In this document: piece after piece, positions 60,778 through 64,000 of the stretch
How the letters are laid out: every line of letters begins with the position of its first letter
Numbering within the stretch: position 1 is the first letter of the stretch
Origin: SZUA-35 sp965530755
GTDB lineage: Bacteria > Actinomycetota > Acidimicrobiia > Acidimicrobiales > SZUA-35
Length of the DNA: 64,000 bases
Reading direction: 5' to 3'
Assembly: GCA_965530755.1 (NCBI GenBank)
Contig: CBESNA010000011.1
Location: 30,262-94,261, forward strand
Notes under the pieces: generated by a model
What the model saw: the letters and a program-made list of their open reading frames with translations, nothing else
The model's database searches: none
What the model was told of the DNA's origin: nothing
Program-made: the position numbers and the translations under genes

Positions 60778-62175
60778 ATGAAATACAAGCGCATGCTTGC
60801 GCTGTTGATGGCGTTCGGCCTTGTGGCCGCCGCCTGTGGCAGCAGTAGTGATGAAGATACGTCAGACACCACGGCCGAAGATGCCGGCGGCGACACCGAG
60901 ACCACCGAAGGCAGTGATGACGGTGGCGAAGAGGAGCCAATGGAGGAGGTCGATCCGGCCGACATCGCGTTCGACTCCGGTGTCACCGACACCGCCATCC
61001 GTATCGGAATCAACGCCGATCTCTCCGGTCCATTCGCCGGTCTCGTGTCCGAAATCGTCGAGGGCCAGTCCGTGTATTGGGAGTGGGTCAACGAGAACGG
61101 TGGCATCGGTGGCCGCCAGGTCGAGCTCGAGATTCTCGACAGCGGTTACGCAACCGACAAGGGCATCGAGAACTACGAGGTGCTCGCCCAAGAGGGGCCA
61201 GAAGGCGTGGTCATGATCTCGGAGAACACCGGTTCCCCGATCACCGCAGCCATCGCTCCCGATGCGGCCGACGACGACATGCTCGTCGTGCCGCTCAGCT
61301 GGGCATCGCTGTGGCCGGCATTGCCCAACATTCTCGGCAAGCAGTCCACGTACTGCGCCGAGTCCATGAACGGCGTCTCGTACCTCGCAGCCAAGGTGGA
61401 AGCCGACGGCAACGAGCCCAAGTTGGCCATCGTCTCCCGCCCCGGTGAGTACGGCCTCGACGGCGCCACCGGTGCACGTCTCGCCGCTGATGCCCTCGGC
61501 ATCGAAGTCGTCTACGACGGCACCGATCAGGTGGCCGGCGACGACCGCACTGCGGTCATCTCCCAGCTCGTTGGTTCAGACGCCAACATGGTGTGGACCA
61601 CTCTCACCTCCGGTGAGAGCGTCGACATCTTCGGTAGCGCCGTCAGCCAGGGCTTCACCGGCTACTGGTCCGGCAACTCGCCGAGTCTCGACTACAAGGT
61701 CTTCCTCGAGTCTGACTTCGCAGCCGATTTCGATCAGTACTGGACCCACTCGACCTACCAGGTCGGTTGGAACGGCAACGACAGCGAAGCCATGCAGGAC
61801 ATGGTGCGGGAGATGACGGCTCGCCGCCCCGATCTGCCGCTGTCAGACGTCTATTCCATGGGCTGGATCGAAGGCTTGATGGTGCAGCAGATCCTGGAGC
61901 AGGCTGTCGCCAATGGCGACATCACCCGCGCAGGACTCGTCGAAGCGGCTAGCCAGGTCGAGATCGACTTCAAGGGCATCGCTCCGAACCAGAGCTTCTT
62001 CGGTGACTACAACGACATCGTTGTTCGTGAGACCTACATGTTCGATGTGGACGCCACGGCCTACGATCTCCAGCCGATGAGTGCCGGCGCTGGATCCAGT
62101 GGCCTGATCCTCGAGGAAGGCCCGTTCGTCTCCGACGTCCTGGCCGGATACGAGTTCGACGGAGCCTGCATCTAG
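60778..62175 (+). CDS. livK: Liv-type ABC importer substrate-binding lipoprotein
   Basis: This 465-residue lipoprotein captures substrate outside the cell. A signal peptide ends in the lipobox LVAAAC (Cys about 19). An acidic low-complexity linker follows to about residue 60, then the periplasmic-binding fold of the Leu/Ile/Val type: IRIGINADLSGPFAG, EWVNENGGIGGRQVELEI, KLAIVSRPGEYGLDGATGAR and GYWSGNSPSLD. AAGGGGAG lies about nine bases before the ATG at 60778; an in-frame ATG 20 codons earlier lacks a ribosome-binding site and would break the signal peptide. The ligand may be an acid handled by the upstream ligase. Confidence 0.93.
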   Translation: MKYKRMLALLMAFGLVAAACGSSSDEDTSDTTAEDAGGDTETTEGSDDGGEEEPMEEVDPADIAFDSGVTDTAIRIGINADLSGPFAGLVSEIVEGQSVYWEWVNENGGIGGRQVELEILDSGYATDKGIENYEVLAQEGPEGVVMISENTGSPITAAIAPDAADDDMLVVPLSWASLWPALPNILGKQSTYCAESMNGVSYLAAKVEADGNEPKLAIVSRPGEYGLDGATGARLAADALGIEVVYDGTDQVAGDDRTAVISQLVGSDANMVWTTLTSGESVDIFGSAVSQGFTGYWSGNSPSLDYKVFLESDFAADFDQYWTHSTYQVGWNGNDSEAMQDMVREMTARRPDLPLSDVYSMGWIEGLMVQQILEQAVANGDITRAGLVEAASQVEIDFKGIAPNQSFFGDYNDIVVRETYMFDVDATAYDLQPMSAGAGSSGLILEEGPFVSDVLAGYEFDGACI

Positions 62176-62189
62176 AGCGCATCAGTGAC

Positions 62190-62227
62190 GGTGTCGTCCC
62201 GGGGTGTACGTACCCCGGGACGACACC
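62190..62227 (+). terminator. 16-bp stem, 6-base loop hairpin between livK and livF
   Basis: The arms at 62190-62205 and 62212-62227 are perfect reverse complements of 16 bases, GC-rich, enclosing GTACGT. There is no T-tract after the stem, so it is better seen as an attenuator or RNA-stabilising hairpin at the livK 3' end than as a strong intrinsic terminator. It could let livK be expressed above livF and livG. Confidence 0.7.
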
Positions 62228-62266
62228 CCACTACCGAATCACGTACGCAACATCAGGAGTGCATCG

Positions 62267-63073
62267 ATGCTGGAAATCGCAAACCTCGAGGTGGTCTACA
62301 ACGAGGTCATCTTGGTTCTTCGGGGCCTCTCGATCGATGTGCCAGACGGCAATGTCGTTGCACTCCTCGGCTCGAATGGAGCGGGTAAGACCACCACCGC
62401 TCGAGCTATCACCGGGCTGCTCGACAACCACGAAGGCAAGATCACCAAAGGGAGCATCACCTTCAACGGCAGTGACATCACCGAAGCGTCGCCATCTTCG
62501 ATCGTCAAGGGCGGTATCGCCCAGGTCATGGAAGGGCGGCGTTGTTTCGGTGAGCTCAACGTCGACGAGAACCTGGCCACCGGAGCGTTCACGAACAAGA
62601 ACAAGCAGAGCGTGAAGGCTCAATACGACAAGGTGATGGAGCTCTTCCCTCGACTCCAGGAGCGTCGAAAGCAGCTGGCCGGCTACATGTCCGGCGGCGA
62701 GCAACAGATGTTGGCAATCGGTCGAGCGCTGATGGCCGAACCCAAGCTGTTGATCCTCGACGAACCCTCGTTGGGCCTTGCGCCGCTGCTCGTGCAGCAG
62801 GTCCGCGACGTCATCGTGTCGCTCAACAAAGAGGGCATGAGCGTTCTGCTCATCGAACAGAACGCAACGATGGCCCTGTCGATCGCCGACAAGGGTTACA
62901 TCATGGAGAACGGCAAGGTCGTCATGGACGGCACCGGCGAGAAGCTGTTGGCAGACGACGACGTCAAGGAGTTCTACCTCGGGCTCCATCAGGGCGATGG
63001 TGAAGAGGGCGGGGAACGCAAGTCGTTCCGCGACGTCAAGCACTACAAGCGACGCAAGAAGTGGGCATCATGA
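62267..63073 (+). CDS. livF: Liv-type ABC importer ATPase LivF
   Basis: This 268-residue ATPase has Walker A LGSNGAGKTTTARAI near residue 35, the Q-loop IAQVMEGRRCFGELNVDENL, the signature MSGGEQQMLAIGRALM near 150, and Walker B LLILDEPSLGLAP, the LivF-specific form. The His-switch is replaced by LLIEQNATMALSIAD, as is normal for LivF. The C-terminus carries a basic tail (RKSFRDVKHYKRRKK). CAGGAG precedes the ATG, and the stop overlaps the start of livG (ATGA). Confidence 0.94.
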   Translation: MLEIANLEVVYNEVILVLRGLSIDVPDGNVVALLGSNGAGKTTTARAITGLLDNHEGKITKGSITFNGSDITEASPSSIVKGGIAQVMEGRRCFGELNVDENLATGAFTNKNKQSVKAQYDKVMELFPRLQERRKQLAGYMSGGEQQMLAIGRALMAEPKLLILDEPSLGLAPLLVQQVRDVIVSLNKEGMSVLLIEQNATMALSIADKGYIMENGKVVMDGTGEKLLADDDVKEFYLGLHQGDGEEGGERKSFRDVKHYKRRKKWAS

Positions 63074-63864
63074 GCAACGGCACATCACCACAGTCCCCAT
63101 CACCGATACTCGAAGTCGAGGACATCACGCTCCGATTCGGTGGTGTCACTGCGATCGACGGGGTCAGTTTCCAAGTCAACGAAGGCGAGTTGTTCGCCGT
63201 CATCGGGCCGAACGGGGCAGGCAAGACCTCCGTCTTCAATTCGATCAGCCAGGTCTACAAGCCGCAGGAAGGCGACATTCGCTGGAAGGGTGAGAGCATC
63301 ATGGGCTCGCGGCCCGATGCCGTGGCCAACCTCGGCATCGCCCGAACGTTCCAGAACATCGCCCTCTTCGGTCAGATGACAGTCATCGACAACATCCTGA
63401 CCGGTCGCCACATCCGCATGGAGGGCAGCTGGTTGCAGGGGATGGCGTGGTTCGGTGCCGGCAAACGCGAGGAGATGGCGAACCGAGCAAAGGTCGAGGA
63501 CATCATCGACTTCCTCGAGATCAACGAGTGGCGCAAGTTCCCCGTCGCACTGCTGCCGTACGGCATCCAGAAGCGGGTCGAGCTCGGACGTGCCCTCGCG
63601 ATGGAGCCGGAGCTCCTTCTGCTCGATGAGCCGGTCGCCGGCATGAACCTCGAAGAGACCGAGGACATGGCTCGCTTCATTCTCGACATCCGAGAAGAGC
63701 TCGGTATCTCGATCATCATGGTCGAGCACGACATGGGTCTGGTGATGGACATCGCCGACCGCATCCTCGTCGTCGACTTCGGCAAGCCCATCGGCACCGG
63801 TCTTCCCGCAGAGGTACAGGCGAATCCTGAGGTGATCGCCGCCTACCTTGGCGCCGAGATCTGA
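63070..63864 (+). CDS. livG: Liv-type ABC importer ATPase LivG
   Basis: This 264-residue ATPase has Walker A GPNGAGKTSVFNSISQVYKP near residue 40 and the LivG Q-loop IARTFQNIALFGQMTVIDN. The signature region reads LLPYGIQKRVELGRALAMEP, where LivG usually has LPYGxQRR, and Walker B is LLLLDEPVAGMNLEETEDM. It carries the switch His in IIMVEHDMGLVMDIAD. The ATG at 63070 is used rather than the GTG at 63061 because it overlaps the livF stop (ATGA). It is the last gene of the transporter operon. Confidence 0.94.
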   Translation: MSNGTSPQSPSPILEVEDITLRFGGVTAIDGVSFQVNEGELFAVIGPNGAGKTSVFNSISQVYKPQEGDIRWKGESIMGSRPDAVANLGIARTFQNIALFGQMTVIDNILTGRHIRMEGSWLQGMAWFGAGKREEMANRAKVEDIIDFLEINEWRKFPVALLPYGIQKRVELGRALAMEPELLLLDEPVAGMNLEETEDMARFILDIREELGISIIMVEHDMGLVMDIADRILVVDFGKPIGTGLPAEVQANPEVIAAYLGAEI

Positions 63865-63879
63865 GCTCGCGAGCGGAGA

Positions 63880-64000
63880 TCAGAGCTCGCGAACGCAAAC
63901 CTCGGGTTCCTGCCCCACATTTCCGGGGGTCTCAGCCTCCGGTTGGCGGGTCAGCGCTGAGCGTCTGTTGACGCGTCGGCGACGGGGGAGCCGCGCTCGG
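63880..64000 (-). CDS. Possible C-terminal end of a minus-strand gene
   Basis: From the window edge a minus-strand frame is open for about 40 codons and ends at a TGA at 63880-63882, with PEAETPGNVGQEPEVCVREL at its end. It would lie convergent with livG at a normal spacing. No family is recognised from this fragment. A second minus frame also ends here (stop at 63932-63934), so the choice is uncertain. Confidence 0.25.
   Translation of the reverse strand, partial: RARLPRRRRVNRRSALTRQPEAETPGNVGQEPEVCVREL

Noticed and set aside
62190..62227. Strong intrinsic terminator of the Liv operon
   Set aside because: No T-tract follows the stem, and livF follows with its own ribosome-binding site and fits the operon.
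63865..63900. Terminator after livG
   Set aside because: GAGCTCGCGA occurs twice as a direct repeat, but no convincing stem with a T-tract is formed.

Overview
The window is high-GC bacterial chromosome with tightly packed genes on both strands and many 4-nt stop/start overlaps (ATGA or GTGA). The gene set points to an actinobacterium, most likely class Acidimicrobiia: PspC-type sensor kinase with a LuxR-type regulator, 13E12/DUF222 HNH nuclease, CaiB/BaiF CoA-transferase, HsaA-like acyl-CoA dehydrogenase, actinobacterial-type Pth2 and TadE/TadG proteins. At least twelve genes carry a TAnnnT hexamer 6 or 7 nt before an ATG/GTG start, the signature of leaderless actinobacterial transcripts. 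The taxonomic placement is inference. No rRNA, tRNA, CRISPR array, insertion sequence or prophage was recognised, and no gene-free stretch exceeds 300 bases.

Layout. 1-10086: a partial HAD phosphatase, lipase-like hydrolase, thymidine kinase, D-aminoacylase-type amidohydrolase, class III CoA-transferase, uracil-DNA glycosylase, GH3 lipoprotein, a Fur-family regulator followed by a cytochrome P450, a two-TM potassium channel with an RCK domain, and a small membrane protein. 10083-24865: a hydrolase/double Gfo-Idh-MocA operon, M50 protease, L,D-transpeptidase, a PEP-utilising mobile-domain protein, a serpin lipoprotein operon, a 5'-truncated HNH nuclease, a GNAT-HTH fusion, a deleted GNAT pseudogene, a methyltransferase, Pth2 and a His-rich PadR regulator. 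24869-31613: a long minus-strand operon running PspC/LiaF-like protein, small membrane protein, two acyl-CoA dehydrogenases, GNAT, sulfatase, then a broken SRPBCC gene. 31745-37134: a PspC-domain histidine kinase, LuxR-type regulator and MacB-like ABC exporter.

37151-47077: NudC, a zinc-ribbon protein, an orphan MsmK/UgpC-type ATPase, VOC protein, epoxide-hydrolase-like protein, AroA, alcohol dehydrogenase, trehalose-6-phosphate synthase, thiolase-like protein and DUF937 protein. 47289-53462: an MMPL-like membrane protein and a transsulfuration pair (cystathionine beta-synthase and gamma-synthase) with a 2-hydroxyacid dehydrogenase. 53478-56361: three TadE/TadG-like pseudopilin-type proteins. 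56530-63864: an acyl-CoA ligase joined to a complete Liv-type ABC importer (LivH, LivM, LivK, LivF, LivG).

The most interesting signals are regulatory or architectural. First, GGGTC repeats spaced by about one helical turn, plus a near-identical 18-bp element, lie 32-33 bp before both the sensor kinase and the ABC exporter genes; this suggests the LiaFSR-like module controls itself and the exporter. Second, leaderless promoters are used repeatedly and settle several start codons. Third, two genes have lost their middle parts. Fourth, there are unusual fusions: GNAT with a helix-turn-helix, and a possible ThuA-like domain with a MocA oxidoreductase.
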